This document shows positions 19,459-30,725 of a stretch of 64,000 nucleotides of DNA, in pieces; position 1 is the stretch's first letter, and every line of letters starts with the position of its first letter. The DNA comes from Pseudomonas putida (GTDB lineage Bacteria > Pseudomonadota > Gammaproteobacteria > Pseudomonadales > Pseudomonadaceae), in NCBI RefSeq assembly GCF_001636055.1, contig NZ_CP011789.1, positions 4,278,001 to 4,342,000 on the forward strand, in the 5' to 3' direction. The notes under the pieces are model-generated. The model was not told the origin of the DNA. It saw only the letters and a list, made by a program, of their open reading frames with translations, and searched no databases. The position numbers and the translations under genes were made by a program.

Positions 19459-20892
19459 ATGTCTTCCCGTAGCCGCCGCACCGCTCATTCCGCCGCCCTG
19501 ACGCGCCTGGCCCAGGTCAGCGCACTCGCTTTGGCCGCCACCCTCGTGGGCTGCCAGAGCACCCGTCAGGTCGACGAATCCGACAGCGTTCGCGCACACA
19601 ACTACCAGGCCCGGATCAAGCACAAACCAGCGCCGCTGATGATCAAGCCGGCCGAGCAAAAAGCGCCCGAGGATGTCTGGGAGCGCATGCGCCAGGGCTT
19701 CGCCCTGCAAGACAGCATCGACGTCAACCCGCGTATCGAGCAACAGCGCCTGTGGTTCGCCAGCAACCCGAGCTTCCTCGAGAACGCCGGCGAGCGTGGC
19801 AGCCTCTACCTGCACTACATCGTCGAGCGCCTCGAAGAACGCGACATGCCTCTTGAGCTGGCGCTGCTGCCGGCCATCGAAAGCGCCTACAACCCGATGG
19901 CCTACTCCCGCGCCCACGCGGCAGGCATGTGGCAATTCATCCCGTCCACCGGGCGCCACTTCAACCTGCGCCAGACCAACTTCTACGACGGTCGTCGCGA
20001 CATCACCGCTTCCACCAACGCCGCGCTGGACTACCTGACCCGCCTGCACGACATGTTCAATGGCGACTGGCTGCTGGCCCTGGCCGCCTACAACGCTGGT
20101 GAAGGCACTGTCAGCCGGGCGATCGAACGCAACGAACGCCTCGGCCTGCCCACCGACTACTGGAACCTGCCGCTGCCTCAGGAGACCCGCGACTACGTGC
20201 CCAAGCTGCTGGCGCTGTCGCAGGTGGTCCTGACACCACAGGCCTATGGCGTCAACCTCAGCCCCATCGCCAACGAGCCCTACTTCGAAGCCGTCGCCAT
20301 CAACGAGCGCCTCGACCTGACCCGCGTCGCCGCCTTCGCCAATATCGACGAAGACGAACTGATCCAGCTCAACCCCGCGTTCAAGAAACGCATGACGGTC
20401 GATGGCCCGCAGCAACTGCTCGTTCCTACCGCCAAGGCGCAACTGCTGACCAGCAGCTTGTCCAACCTCAAGCCCGAGCAACTGGTCAGCCTGCAACCGA
20501 ACAAGGCCGTGTTCCAGGCCGCCCTCGCCGAGGCCAAGGCACCGGCCGCAACCAGCAGTTACCGAGTCAAGCGCGGCGACAACCTGGGCGCCATCGCCAA
20601 GGCCAACCGTGTGTCGGTCAAGGACATCCAGCGCTGGAATCGCCTGTCGGGCAGCAACCTGAAAGTCGGCCAGGTTCTGGCCCTGCGTGGCGGTAACGCG
20701 CCGAGCGCCTCAGCCAACCGCGTCGCGGCAGCCAAGCAGCGCTCCACCCAGTACAAGGTACGCAAGGGCGACTCGTACTATCTGGTGGCCAAACGGTTCA
20801 ACGTCGAGATGAAACACCTCAAGCGCTGGAACCCGCGCAGCGGCCAGGCACTCAAGCCCGGCCAGACCCTCACCGTCTACCTGACGCGCTGA
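19459..20892 (+). CDS. mltD: Membrane-bound lytic murein transglycosylase D
   Basis: The 477-residue lipoprotein cleaves peptidoglycan glycan strands to anhydro-muropeptides. I chose the ATG at 19459. A basic N-terminus and hydrophobic segment end in the lipobox LVGC with Cys32 as the lipidated residue. The SLT (family 1E) domain has catalytic Glu140 in LPAIESAYNPMAYS, then AAGMWQFIPSTGRHFNL and LLALAAYNAGEGTVSRAI. Two LysM domains close the protein (~367-413 and ~430-477; SSYRVKRGDNLGAIAKANRV and TQYKVRKGDSYYLVAKRF). It is 171 nt upstream of the Npp/Yej importer, with an inverted-repeat structure in between. Confidence 0.96.
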   Translation: MSSRSRRTAHSAALTRLAQVSALALAATLVGCQSTRQVDESDSVRAHNYQARIKHKPAPLMIKPAEQKAPEDVWERMRQGFALQDSIDVNPRIEQQRLWFASNPSFLENAGERGSLYLHYIVERLEERDMPLELALLPAIESAYNPMAYSRAHAAGMWQFIPSTGRHFNLRQTNFYDGRRDITASTNAALDYLTRLHDMFNGDWLLALAAYNAGEGTVSRAIERNERLGLPTDYWNLPLPQETRDYVPKLLALSQVVLTPQAYGVNLSPIANEPYFEAVAINERLDLTRVAAFANIDEDELIQLNPAFKKRMTVDGPQQLLVPTAKAQLLTSSLSNLKPEQLVSLQPNKAVFQAALAEAKAPAATSSYRVKRGDNLGAIAKANRVSVKDIQRWNRLSGSNLKVGQVLALRGGNAPSASANRVAAAKQRSTQYKVRKGDSYYLVAKRFNVEMKHLKRWNPRSGQALKPGQTLTVYLTR

Positions 20893-20902
20893 CTGCGTAG
20901 GC

Positions 20903-20967
20903 GCGGGCTTGTCAGGGCGGCGAGCCGGCGCCATGCACCGCGGTGTCTTTTCGCGGCGCCAGCCCGC
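20903..20967. repeat. Inverted-repeat structure between mltD and the ABC importer
   Basis: GCGGGCT at 20903-20909 is matched by AGCCCGC at 20961-20967, with GC-rich partial complements inside (GGCGCC copies). It resembles the REP-like hairpins common in pseudomonad intergenic DNA and may limit read-through from mltD. There is no clear T-tract. Confidence 0.4.
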
Positions 20968-21063
20968 TTCCACAACCGCCCCCGCCATACCCTTTTTCCA
21001 TTCCAGACAAGCTGTTACTGTACGCCGGACCAAGCCCAACGCCGCCTTGACCGGATTCCAGAC

Positions 21064-22893
21064 TTGATAAGACCCCTCCTCCTGTCACTGAGCCTGGCCT
21101 TGAGCTTCCCCGCAGTCGCGACCGTGACCGAAAGCCACGGGTATGCGCAGTTCGGCACGCTCAAGTACCCGGCCACGTTCACCCATTTCGACTGGGTCAA
21201 TCCGCAGGCGCCTAAAGGCGGAACCTTGCGGGCCATGGCATTCGGTACCTTCGACACGCTCAACCCCTACACCTTCAAGGGCACCAGCCCCGTTTCGACG
21301 CCGAATTTCCAGCAGTACGGCGTCAACGAGCTGAACGAGACCTTGATGGTCGGCACAGGCCAATACGACCCTTCCGGCGACGAACCGACCTCAAGCTACG
21401 GCCTGATCGCCCGCTCGGTGGAGTACAGCGAAGACCGCAGTTGGGTGGTGTTCAACCTGCGTCCCGAGGCGCGTTTTCATGACGGGCAACCCATCACCTC
21501 GGCCGACGTGGCGTTCTCCTACCGCACCCTGCTCAAGGAAGGCCATCCGCTGTACCGCACCAACCTGCAGGAAGTGCAGCGCGTCGACATCCTGGGGCCG
21601 TTGCGCATCCGCTTCGTCTTCAAGCGCGCCGGCAATCCGCTGCTGATCCTGCGCTTGGGCGAAATGCCAGTACTGCCCAAGCACTACTGGCAAGATCGAG
21701 ACTTCAAGGCCACCACCTTCGAGCCTCCGCTGGGCAGCGGTCCGTACCGCATCACCGAGGTACAACCCGGTCGACGCCTGGTATTCAGCCGGGTGAAGAA
21801 CTACTGGGGCAAGGATTTGCCGGTCAACCGCGGCAAGTACAACTTCAACCGCGTGGAGTTCGAGTTCTATCGTGACGCGACCGTGGCCTTCGAAGCGTTC
21901 AAGGCTGGCGAGTTCGACATCTACATCGAACACCAGGCCAAGAACTGGGCCAACGGCTACAACTTCCCGGCGATCCGCCGTGGCGATGTGATCAAGGCAC
22001 AGATCCCGCACCGGATCCCGACCCAGACCCAGGGTCTGTTCATGAACACCCGCCGCGACGCCTTCGCCGACCCGAAGGTACGCCAGGCGCTGGGGCTGAT
22101 GCTCGATTTCGAGTGGACCAACCGTGCCCTGTTCAGCAGTGCCTACCGTCGCTCGACCAGTTACTACCCCAACAGTGAATTCACCGCCAGCGGGCTGCCC
22201 ACCGGCAAGGAATGGCTGCTGCTCTCACCGTTTCGCGAACAGTTACCCGCCAAGCTCTTCACCGAGCCCTACCAGGTCAGCCAGACCGACGGGCGCGGCA
22301 TCGACCGCCAGACCTTGCGCACGGCCCTGGGCCTGCTCGGCGAAGCCGGCTGGAAGCTCGACGGCCAGCGCCTGGTCGACACCAAAGGCCGCCAGTTGCG
22401 CCTGGAGTTGCTGCTGGTAAACCCTAATCTGGAACGCATCCTGCAACCTTATGTCGAAAATCTGTCCAGCATCGGCATCGACGCGCGCTTGCGCACGGTA
22501 GACCGAGCCCAGTACAAACAACGGCTGGACCAATTCGACTTCGACATGATCCTGATGACCCTGAACCAGACACTCAGCCCCGGCCTCGAGCAGTGGCAGT
22601 ACTTCCACTCGAGCCAGGCCACCGTCAAGGGCAGCAAGAACTACGCGGGCATCAAGGACCCTGTGGTCGATCACCTGCTCGACACGCTCATGGCCGCCCG
22701 CACCCGCGATGATCAGGTCGCCGCTGCGCGCGCGCTGGACCGGGTGCTGTCGTGGCACTACTACATGATTCCCAACTGGTACCTGGACAACCATCGCCTG
22801 GCCTACCGCAACCGGTTCGCCTTCGTCACCACGCCGCCCTACACCCTGGGCCTGAACAGCTGGTGGCTCAAGACTTCGGAGAAAGCCAAATGA
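21064..22893 (+). CDS. nppA1: ABC transporter periplasmic binding protein, YejA/NppA type (first copy)
   Basis: The 609-residue family 5 solute-binding protein delivers oligopeptides or peptide-like compounds to an inner-membrane permease. A signal peptide (MIRPLLLSLSLALSFPAVAT) is followed by the YejA-type opening HFDWVNPQAPKGGTLRAMAF. The start codon is TTG: no in-frame ATG or GTG precedes it within the gap and the signal peptide begins there. Typical repeats of the family are visible, such as YGLIARSVEYSED and LGSGPYRITEVQPGR. It is the first of five overlapping or near-touching genes. P. aeruginosa NppA1A2BCD, in the same place after mltD as I remember, imports peptidyl-nucleoside antibiotics and microcin C analogues. 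The symbol is assigned on that basis. Confidence 0.88.
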   Translation: MIRPLLLSLSLALSFPAVATVTESHGYAQFGTLKYPATFTHFDWVNPQAPKGGTLRAMAFGTFDTLNPYTFKGTSPVSTPNFQQYGVNELNETLMVGTGQYDPSGDEPTSSYGLIARSVEYSEDRSWVVFNLRPEARFHDGQPITSADVAFSYRTLLKEGHPLYRTNLQEVQRVDILGPLRIRFVFKRAGNPLLILRLGEMPVLPKHYWQDRDFKATTFEPPLGSGPYRITEVQPGRRLVFSRVKNYWGKDLPVNRGKYNFNRVEFEFYRDATVAFEAFKAGEFDIYIEHQAKNWANGYNFPAIRRGDVIKAQIPHRIPTQTQGLFMNTRRDAFADPKVRQALGLMLDFEWTNRALFSSAYRRSTSYYPNSEFTASGLPTGKEWLLLSPFREQLPAKLFTEPYQVSQTDGRGIDRQTLRTALGLLGEAGWKLDGQRLVDTKGRQLRLELLLVNPNLERILQPYVENLSSIGIDARLRTVDRAQYKQRLDQFDFDMILMTLNQTLSPGLEQWQYFHSSQATVKGSKNYAGIKDPVVDHLLDTLMAARTRDDQVAAARALDRVLSWHYYMIPNWYLDNHRLAYRNRFAFVTTPPYTLGLNSWWLKTSEKAK

Positions 22894-24731
22894 TGCCGAC
22901 GCCTCGCCTGCGCCTGGCCTGCAGCCTGTTGCTCGCCTGCCTGAGCCTACCCGCGCTGGCCGCCCCGCAACACGCCCTGACGCTCTACGACGAACCGCCC
23001 AAGTACCCCGCCGACTTCAAGCATTTCGACTACGTCAATCCCGATGCCCCCAAGGGCGGGACCTTCCGCCAGTCCAGCTTCGGCGGTTTCGACAGCCTCA
23101 ACCCCTTCATCAACAAGGGCGTATCGGCCGACAACATCAGCATCATCTACGACACCCTGATGCGCCAGAGCCTGGACGAGCCCTTCACCGAGTACGGGCT
23201 GGTCGCCGGCAAGATCGAGAAGGCCCCTGACAACAGCTGGGTACGCTTCTACCTGCGACCTGAAGCACGCTTCCATGACGGCCACCCCATCCGCGCCGAA
23301 GACGTCGTGTTCAGCTTCAACGCCCTCACCCAGCAGGGTGCGCCGTTGTACCGCCAGTACTACGGTGATGTCTCCGAGGTGATCGTCGAGGACCCGCTGC
23401 GCGTCTTGTTCAAGTTCAAGCACAGCAACAACCGCGAACTGCCACTGATCCTGGGCCAGTTGCCAGTGCTGCCCAAGCATTGGTACGAGACTCGCGACTT
23501 CACCCGCGGCAACCTTGAGATCCCGCTGGGCAGCGGCCCGTACAAGGTCGCCGAGGTCAAGGCCGGACGCTCGATCCGTTACGAGCGGGTCAAGGACTAC
23601 TGGGCCAAGGACCTGCCGATCAACCGCGGCATGTTCAACTTCGACGCCATGACCTTCGACTCCTACCGCGACACTGCCGTCGCCCTCGAGGCGCTTAAGG
23701 CCGGGCAGTTCGACTATGCCCTGGAAGTCAGCGCGAAGAACTGGGCCACCGCCTACAACGTCCCTGCGGTGCGCGACGGGCGTCTGATCAAGGAAGAGTT
23801 GCCCAACGGCAATCCGGTCGGCATGCAGGGCTTCATCTTCAACCTGCGCAAGCCCGTGTTCCAGGACATCCGCGTGCGCCAGGCCCTGAGCCTGCTGCTC
23901 GATTACGAATGGACCAACAAGCAGCTGTTCAACGGTGCCTATACCCGCACCGGCAGCTACTTCGAAAACTCCGAGATGGCCGCTACGGGCCTCCCCTCCG
24001 CCGACGAGTTGAAGATTCTCGAGCCGCTGCGCGGCAAGATCCCCGAGCAGGTCTTCAGCGAGGCGTTCCACAATCCCGTCACCGACGGCAGCGGCATGAT
24101 TCGCGAGCAGCAACGCAAGGCTTACCAGTTGTTGATGGACGCCGGTTGGAAGATCGAGAACGACAAGATGGTCGACGCCCAGGGCAAGCCGGTGTCGATC
24201 GAGTTTCTCCTGGCACAGACCGAGTTCGAACGCATCCTGCTGCCGTTCAAGCGCAACCTCGCCGACCTGGGCATCGACCTGACCATCCGTCGCGTCGACG
24301 TCTCGCAATACATCACGCGCCTGCGCTCGCGCGACTTCGACATGATCGTCGGCGGCTTCCCGCAATCCAACTCGCCGGGCAACGAACAGCGCGAGTACTG
24401 GACCAGCGCTGCCGCCGACCGCTCGGGCAGCCGCAACACCATCGGCCTGCGCGACCCGGCCATCGACCAACTGGTCGAAGACCTGATCAATGCCGACTCG
24501 CGCCAGAGCCTGGTCGCCCACACCCGCGCGCTGGACCGTGTACTGCTGTGGGGCTACTACGTCATTCCCAACTGGCACATCAAGACCTGGCGGGTCGCCT
24601 ACTGGAACCACCTTGGCCATCCGAAGGTGTCACCCAAATACGATATCGGCATCGACACCTGGTGGATCAAGCCTGACGTGACCCCGGCCGTCAGCGAAGC
24701 GCGCGTGCCACTCGTGGACGAGGCGAACTGA
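22890..24731 (+). CDS. nppA2: ABC transporter periplasmic binding protein, YejA/NppA type (second copy)
   Basis: I chose the ATG at 22890, which overlaps the previous stop (ATGATG), giving 613 residues. The signal peptide [19 protein letters not shown] is followed by [20 protein letters not shown], parallel to the first copy. The two proteins share the whole family 5 fold and landmarks such as [33 protein letters not shown] and [15 protein letters not shown], so they are ancient tandem duplicates that have diverged, probably to widen the ligand range of one permease. The longest frame would start 46 residues earlier inside nppA1 and lacks a signal peptide. Confidence 0.9.
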   Translation: MMPTPRLRLACSLLLACLSLPALAAPQHALTLYDEPPKYPADFKHFDYVNPDAPKGGTFRQSSFGGFDSLNPFINKGVSADNISIIYDTLMRQSLDEPFTEYGLVAGKIEKAPDNSWVRFYLRPEARFHDGHPIRAEDVVFSFNALTQQGAPLYRQYYGDVSEVIVEDPLRVLFKFKHSNNRELPLILGQLPVLPKHWYETRDFTRGNLEIPLGSGPYKVAEVKAGRSIRYERVKDYWAKDLPINRGMFNFDAMTFDSYRDTAVALEALKAGQFDYALEVSAKNWATAYNVPAVRDGRLIKEELPNGNPVGMQGFIFNLRKPVFQDIRVRQALSLLLDYEWTNKQLFNGAYTRTGSYFENSEMAATGLPSADELKILEPLRGKIPEQVFSEAFHNPVTDGSGMIREQQRKAYQLLMDAGWKIENDKMVDAQGKPVSIEFLLAQTEFERILLPFKRNLADLGIDLTIRRVDVSQYITRLRSRDFDMIVGGFPQSNSPGNEQREYWTSAAADRSGSRNTIGLRDPAIDQLVEDLINADSRQSLVAHTRALDRVLLWGYYVIPNWHIKTWRVAYWNHLGHPKVSPKYDIGIDTWWIKPDVTPAVSEARVPLVDEAN

Positions 24732-24732
24732 C

Positions 24733-25806
24733 ATGCTTGCCTACATTCTGCGCCGCCTGCTGCTGATCATCCCGACCCTGTTCGGCATCCTCATCATCAA
24801 CTTCATCATCGTCCAGGCCGCCCCCGGTGGCCCGGTCGAGCAGATGATCGCCAAGCTCGAAGGCTTCGATGGCGCCACCAGCCGCATTGCCGGCGGCGGT
24901 GCCGAAGTATCGGTAGCCGGCTCCAACTACCGCGGCGCCCAAGGCCTGGACCCGGCGCTGGTCGCTGAAATCGAACGCATGTACGGCTTCGACAAGTCAG
25001 CCCCGGAGCGGTTGTGGATCATGGTCAAGAACTACGCCCAGCTCGACTTCGGCGACAGCTTCTTCCGCGATGCCAAGGTCATCGACCTGATCGCCGAGAA
25101 GATGCCCGTGTCGATCTCGCTGGGGTTGTGGAGCACACTGATCATGTACCTGGTGTCGATCCCGCTAGGGATTGCCAAGGCGGTGCGCCATGGCAGCCAC
25201 TTCGACGTCTGGACCAGCTCGGCGATCATCGTCGGCTACGCCATCCCCGCGTTCCTCTTCGCCATCCTGCTGATCGTGCTGTTCGCCGGTGGCAGCTATT
25301 TCGACTGGTTCCCGCTCCGGGGCCTGACGTCGAACAACTTCGACGAGCTGTCCACCACCGGCAAGGTGATGGACTACTTCTGGCACCTGGTGCTGCCGAT
25401 CACCGCGCTGGTGATCGGCAACTTCGCCACCATGACCCTGCTGACCAAGAACAGCTTCCTCGACGAGATCAACAAGCAGTACGTGATCACCGCCAAGGCC
25501 AAGGGCCTGAGCCGCAACCGCGTGCTCTACGGCCATGTATTCCGCAACGCCATGCTGCTGGTGATCGCAGGCTTTCCGTCGGCGTTCATCGGTATCTTCT
25601 TCACCGGCTCCCTGCTGATCGAGGTGATTTTCTCTCTCGACGGCCTGGGCCTGATGAGTTTCGAAGCGGCCATCAACCGCGACTACCCGGTGGTGTTCGG
25701 CACCCTGTTCATCTTCACCCTGCTGGGGCTGGTGGTGAAACTGATCGGCGACCTCACCTACACCCTGGTCGATCCGCGCATCGACTTCGCCAGCCGGGAG
25801 CACTGA
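24733..25806 (+). CDS. nppB: ABC transporter permease, YejB/NppB type
   Basis: The 357-residue inner-membrane protein begins [20 protein letters not shown], the typical DppB/YejB first helix, carries the periplasmic insert characteristic of YejB ([20 protein letters not shown]) and six predicted membrane segments. The coupling segment for the ATPase contains [20 protein letters not shown]. It begins 1 nt after the previous stop and ends 1 nt before the next gene, so the genes are translationally linked. Confidence 0.94.
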   Translation: MLAYILRRLLLIIPTLFGILIINFIIVQAAPGGPVEQMIAKLEGFDGATSRIAGGGAEVSVAGSNYRGAQGLDPALVAEIERMYGFDKSAPERLWIMVKNYAQLDFGDSFFRDAKVIDLIAEKMPVSISLGLWSTLIMYLVSIPLGIAKAVRHGSHFDVWTSSAIIVGYAIPAFLFAILLIVLFAGGSYFDWFPLRGLTSNNFDELSTTGKVMDYFWHLVLPITALVIGNFATMTLLTKNSFLDEINKQYVITAKAKGLSRNRVLYGHVFRNAMLLVIAGFPSAFIGIFFTGSLLIEVIFSLDGLGLMSFEAAINRDYPVVFGTLFIFTLLGLVVKLIGDLTYTLVDPRIDFASREH

Positions 25807-25807
25807 C

Positions 25808-26827
25808 ATGGCCCTCTCTCCCCTGAACCGCCGGCGCTTCGAGCGCTTCAAGGCCAACCGTCGCGGATGGTGGTCGCTGTGGCTGTTCCTGATCCTGTTC
25901 GGCCTGAGCCTGGGTGCCGAGCTGATCGCCAACGACAAGCCCATCGCCGTGCGCTACGACGGCGAGTGGTACTTCCCGGCGTTCAAGCGCTACCCGGAAA
26001 CCACCTTCGGCGGCGAATTCCCGCTGGAAGCCAACTACAAGAGCCCCTATATCCGCGAACTGCTGGAAAAAAAGGACAGCTTCGTGCTGTGGGCGCCGAT
26101 CCCGTTCAGCTACCAGAGCATCAACTACGACCTGAAGGTCCCTGCCCCCGCGCCGCCTTCGGCCGACAACCTGCTCGGCACCGACGACCAGGGGCGCGAC
26201 GTGCTCGCCCGGGTGATCTACGGATTCCGCGTCTCGGTGCTGTTCGCCCTGACGCTGACCATCGCCAGCTCCATCGTCGGCGTCATCGCCGGTGCCCTGC
26301 AGGGCTTCTATGGCGGCTGGGTGGACCTGGCTGGCCAGCGTTTCCTGGAAATCTGGTCGGGCCTGCCGGTGCTCTACCTGTTGATCATCCTCGCAAGCTT
26401 CGTGCAGCCCAACTTCTGGTGGTTGCTCGGCATCATGCTGCTGTTCTCATGGATGAGCCTGGTGGATGTCGTGCGCGCCGAGTTCCTGCGCGGACGCAAC
26501 CTCGAGTACGTGCGCGCCGCCCGCGCCCTGGGTATGCGCAACGGCCCGATCATGTTCCGCCACATCCTGCCCAACGCCATGATCTCGACCATGACCTTCA
26601 TGCCATTCATCCTCACTGGCGCCATCGGCACCCTCACCGCCCTCGACTTCCTCGGCTTCGGCTTGCCCGCCGGCTCGCCGTCGCTGGGCGAACTGGTCGC
26701 CCAGGGCAAGTCCAACCTGCAGGCGCCGTGGCTGGGCATCAGCGCCTTCGCCGTGCTGGCCGTCATGCTGAGCCTGCTGGTGTTCATCGGCGAATCCGCC
26801 CGCGATGCCTTCGACCCGAGGAAATGA
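25808..26827 (+). CDS. nppC: ABC transporter permease, YejE/NppC type
   Basis: The 339-residue inner-membrane protein starts with a basic segment and a first helix (WWSLWLFLILFGLSLGAELI), then a large periplasmic insert (~45-130) containing WYFPAFKRYPETTFGGEFPL, which distinguishes YejE from ordinary DppC. The membrane domain ends in the usual EAA-like coupling motif: RAARALGMRNGPIMFRHILP followed by NAM. It pairs with the YejB-type permease to form the channel. Confidence 0.94.
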   Translation: MALSPLNRRRFERFKANRRGWWSLWLFLILFGLSLGAELIANDKPIAVRYDGEWYFPAFKRYPETTFGGEFPLEANYKSPYIRELLEKKDSFVLWAPIPFSYQSINYDLKVPAPAPPSADNLLGTDDQGRDVLARVIYGFRVSVLFALTLTIASSIVGVIAGALQGFYGGWVDLAGQRFLEIWSGLPVLYLLIILASFVQPNFWWLLGIMLLFSWMSLVDVVRAEFLRGRNLEYVRAARALGMRNGPIMFRHILPNAMISTMTFMPFILTGAIGTLTALDFLGFGLPAGSPSLGELVAQGKSNLQAPWLGISAFAVLAVMLSLLVFIGESARDAFDPRK

Positions 26828-26828
26828 C

Positions 26829-28436
<1,608 letters not shown>

Positions 28437-28482
28437 TCCCTTTGTGCAATGACAAAGAGCGACTAACTCGTTCAAAACCCAA

Positions 28483-28517
28483 GAGCCTGCTCAGCCCTCA
28501 TAGGAGTGAGCAGGCTC
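28483..28517. terminator. Stem-loop between the importer operon and the MFS gene
   Basis: GAGCCTGCTCA (28483-28493) pairs perfectly with TGAGCAGGCTC (28507-28517) around a 13-nt loop. It lies in the 95-nt gap between converging genes. On the minus strand the stem is followed by a T-rich TTGGGTTTT, so it fits termination of the MFS gene best; it may also stop the importer operon. Confidence 0.6.
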
Positions 28518-28531
28518 AAGTCGGCTAGCGC

Positions 28532-29884
28532 TCAGGCTTCGGCGGCGCGGGCAGTCACTGCCTCGCCTTCGAGCACCATCCCCTCGCGCATCTTCTGCGC
28601 ATCACGCACAAAGCAACGCGACGCCGCCAGCAGAAACACCAGGGTCAGCAGCAGCGCCACCGGGATCAGGTACATCGCGTCATGCAGCCCCTGGGCCTTG
28701 AACGCCTCGCTCATCACCAGCTGTCCCGCCGTCTCCATGGCCGACACGGCGAAATGATCCGACAGCCCACCGACCACCACCGGCCCCAGGCCGCCGCCGA
28801 GCAGGTACAGCCCGGCGAAGTACAGGGCCATGGCGGTAGCCCGCAGGCGCGGTTGCACCACATCCTGAATCGCCGTGTACACGCAGGTATAGAAGTTGTA
28901 CGAGAACAGCCAGCCGACGCCGAACACCGCGACGAACAGCCCCAGCTCGATACGCCCGGCATGCAGTGCCCAGGCGGTGGCGAGAGTGGCCACCAACATG
29001 CTCAGCGCGGCGAACAACAGACGCCCATTGGCAAAACGCTGGTGCACCTTGTCGGCCACCCAGCCCCCTAGCGTGAGCCCCACCAGGCCGCTCAGACCGA
29101 CGATCATCCCCGTTGCCACGGCCGCATCGTGCAAGGGCAAGGCGAAGTAGCGCTGCAGCATCGGCACCATGAACGAGTTGCAGGCATAGGAAGCGAAGTT
29201 GAAGGTCAGCCCCGCCAGTACCAGCCAGGCGAACGTGGGCACGCTCAGCACCCGACGCAGCGGGCGATCGATCGGCGCGAGGGAGATGGCAACGGTTTCC
29301 GCAGCGCCCCGGGCAGGTTCGCGGATCAGGAAGATGAACAGCGCCAACACCAGGCCGGGTACCGCAGCGATGAAGAACGGCGCACGCCAGCTGCCAAACG
29401 CCTGGACCATGGCGCCGATGGTGAAGAACGCCAGCAACAGGCCCAGCGGCAGGCCGAGCATGAAGATGCCCATCGCCCGCGACCGTCGCTCGGCCGGGAA
29501 CAGATCGCCGATCAGCGAGTTGGCGGCCGGCGCATAGCTGGCTTCACCGATACCCACGCCCATGCGCACCAGCAGAAAACTCCAGAAGTTGCCGACCATG
29601 CCGTTGACCGCCGTCAGCCCGCTCCAGGCCGCCAGGCCCCAGCCCATCAGCTTGGCCCGCGAGCCGGTATCGGCCATGCGCGCTAGCGGCAGGCCAGCGA
29701 TGGCGTATACCAAGGTGAAGGCGGTGCCGATCAGGCCGATCTGGAAGTCGCTCAGGTGCCATTCCAGGCGGATCGGTTCGATGATGATCGCGGGTATGGT
29801 GCGGTCGAAGAAGTTGAACAGGTTGGCCAGAAACAGCAGGAACAAGATGCGCCAGGCGTTGGACGCTTGGGGGGCGGTGGTCAT
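28532..29884 (-). CDS. Major facilitator superfamily transporter (spinster-like)
   Basis: The 450-residue protein has about twelve hydrophobic segments. It contains the spinster-type motifs FFDRTIPAIIIEPI, AGLPLARMADTGSRAKLMGW and RMGVGIGEASYAPAANSLIG followed by DLFPAERRSRAMG. Substrate cannot be read from the sequence; relatives move lipids, sugars, organic acids or drugs. It stands alone, convergent with the importer operon and 139 nt downstream of kdpE. That gap shows no further feature. Confidence 0.87.
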   Translation of the reverse strand: MTTAPQASNAWRILFLLFLANLFNFFDRTIPAIIIEPIRLEWHLSDFQIGLIGTAFTLVYAIAGLPLARMADTGSRAKLMGWGLAAWSGLTAVNGMVGNFWSFLLVRMGVGIGEASYAPAANSLIGDLFPAERRSRAMGIFMLGLPLGLLLAFFTIGAMVQAFGSWRAPFFIAAVPGLVLALFIFLIREPARGAAETVAISLAPIDRPLRRVLSVPTFAWLVLAGLTFNFASYACNSFMVPMLQRYFALPLHDAAVATGMIVGLSGLVGLTLGGWVADKVHQRFANGRLLFAALSMLVATLATAWALHAGRIELGLFVAVFGVGWLFSYNFYTCVYTAIQDVVQPRLRATAMALYFAGLYLLGGGLGPVVVGGLSDHFAVSAMETAGQLVMSEAFKAQGLHDAMYLIPVALLLTLVFLLAASRCFVRDAQKMREGMVLEGEAVTARAAEA

Positions 29885-30023
29885 GGTCGGGTCCCTCGTT
29901 ATCGTTATTCAGGGCTTCCAGCACGCCTGACGAAATCTAGAGGGTAAGGTGCGAAACGTCTGCCACCATTGACCGGGCTTATATCGCGAGATGGGCTGCA
30001 GCCTGACGGATCGCCCGCAGCGT

Positions 30024-30725
30024 TTAAACCGATGGCGGCGCCACCAACCGGTAGCCCACACCCGCCTCGGTGATGATGTACCGCGGAGCGGTCGGATCGT
30101 CGCCCAGCTTGTGCCGCAGATGCCCCACCACGATGCGCAGGTAGTGTGTGTCGTCGACATGGGTCGGGCCCCAGATATCCTTGAGCAGTTGCTGTTGGGT
30201 GATCACCCGCCCCGGATGCCCGGCCAGTTGCGCCAGCAGCGCGTACTCCTTGCGTGTCAGTGCCACCTCGACGCCGTCGAGCGTGACCTTGCGATAGGCG
30301 AAGTCGACCACCAGCGCACCGAAGCTGGCACTGGCCGCTTGCCCGGAGCCAGCTTGGGGTTTGTGCCGCAACAGCGCGCGCACCCGGGCAAGGAACTCCT
30401 GGATACCGAACGGCTTGGTCACGTAGTCGTTGGCACCGCCATCCAGCGCATCGACCTTCTGCACCTCGCTGGCTCGCACCGACAGCACCATCACCGGCAC
30501 GGCGCTCCACTCGCGCAGTTCGCGCAACACCTGCTGGCCGTCCATATCCGGCAAGCCGAGATCGAGCACCACCAGATCAGGCTTGCTCAGCGCCGCCTGA
30601 GCCAGGCCTTCGCCGCCGGTCGCAGCCTCGATCACCTTGTAGCCCTGGGACACGAGGCTGATGCGCAGGAACTTGCGGATCTGCGGTTCGTCGTCGATGA
30701 CCAGAAGGGTGGCGGCTTGGCTCAT
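30024..30725 (-). CDS. kdpE: Response regulator KdpE (OmpR family)
   Basis: The 233-residue protein has a receiver domain with acidic pair DDE at 11-13 and phospho-acceptor Asp55 in VVLDLGLPDMDG. A winged-helix DNA-binding domain follows (~130-230), including GRVITQQQLLKDIWG and THYLRIVVGHLRHKLG. KdpE activates kdpFABC at low K+ or high osmolarity. Its ATG overlaps the kdpD stop (ATGA), so the pair is translationally coupled. Confidence 0.97.
   Translation of the reverse strand: MSQAATLLVIDDEPQIRKFLRISLVSQGYKVIEAATGGEGLAQAALSKPDLVVLDLGLPDMDGQQVLRELREWSAVPVMVLSVRASEVQKVDALDGGANDYVTKPFGIQEFLARVRALLRHKPQAGSGQAASASFGALVVDFAYRKVTLDGVEVALTRKEYALLAQLAGHPGRVITQQQLLKDIWGPTHVDDTHYLRIVVGHLRHKLGDDPTAPRYIITEAGVGYRLVAPPSV

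Noticed and set aside
22947..24620. A 557-residue frame opposite the second binding protein, and similar frames opposite nppD and mltD
   Set aside because: They are mirror images of periodic GC-rich codons; there is no signal, domain or ribosome site.
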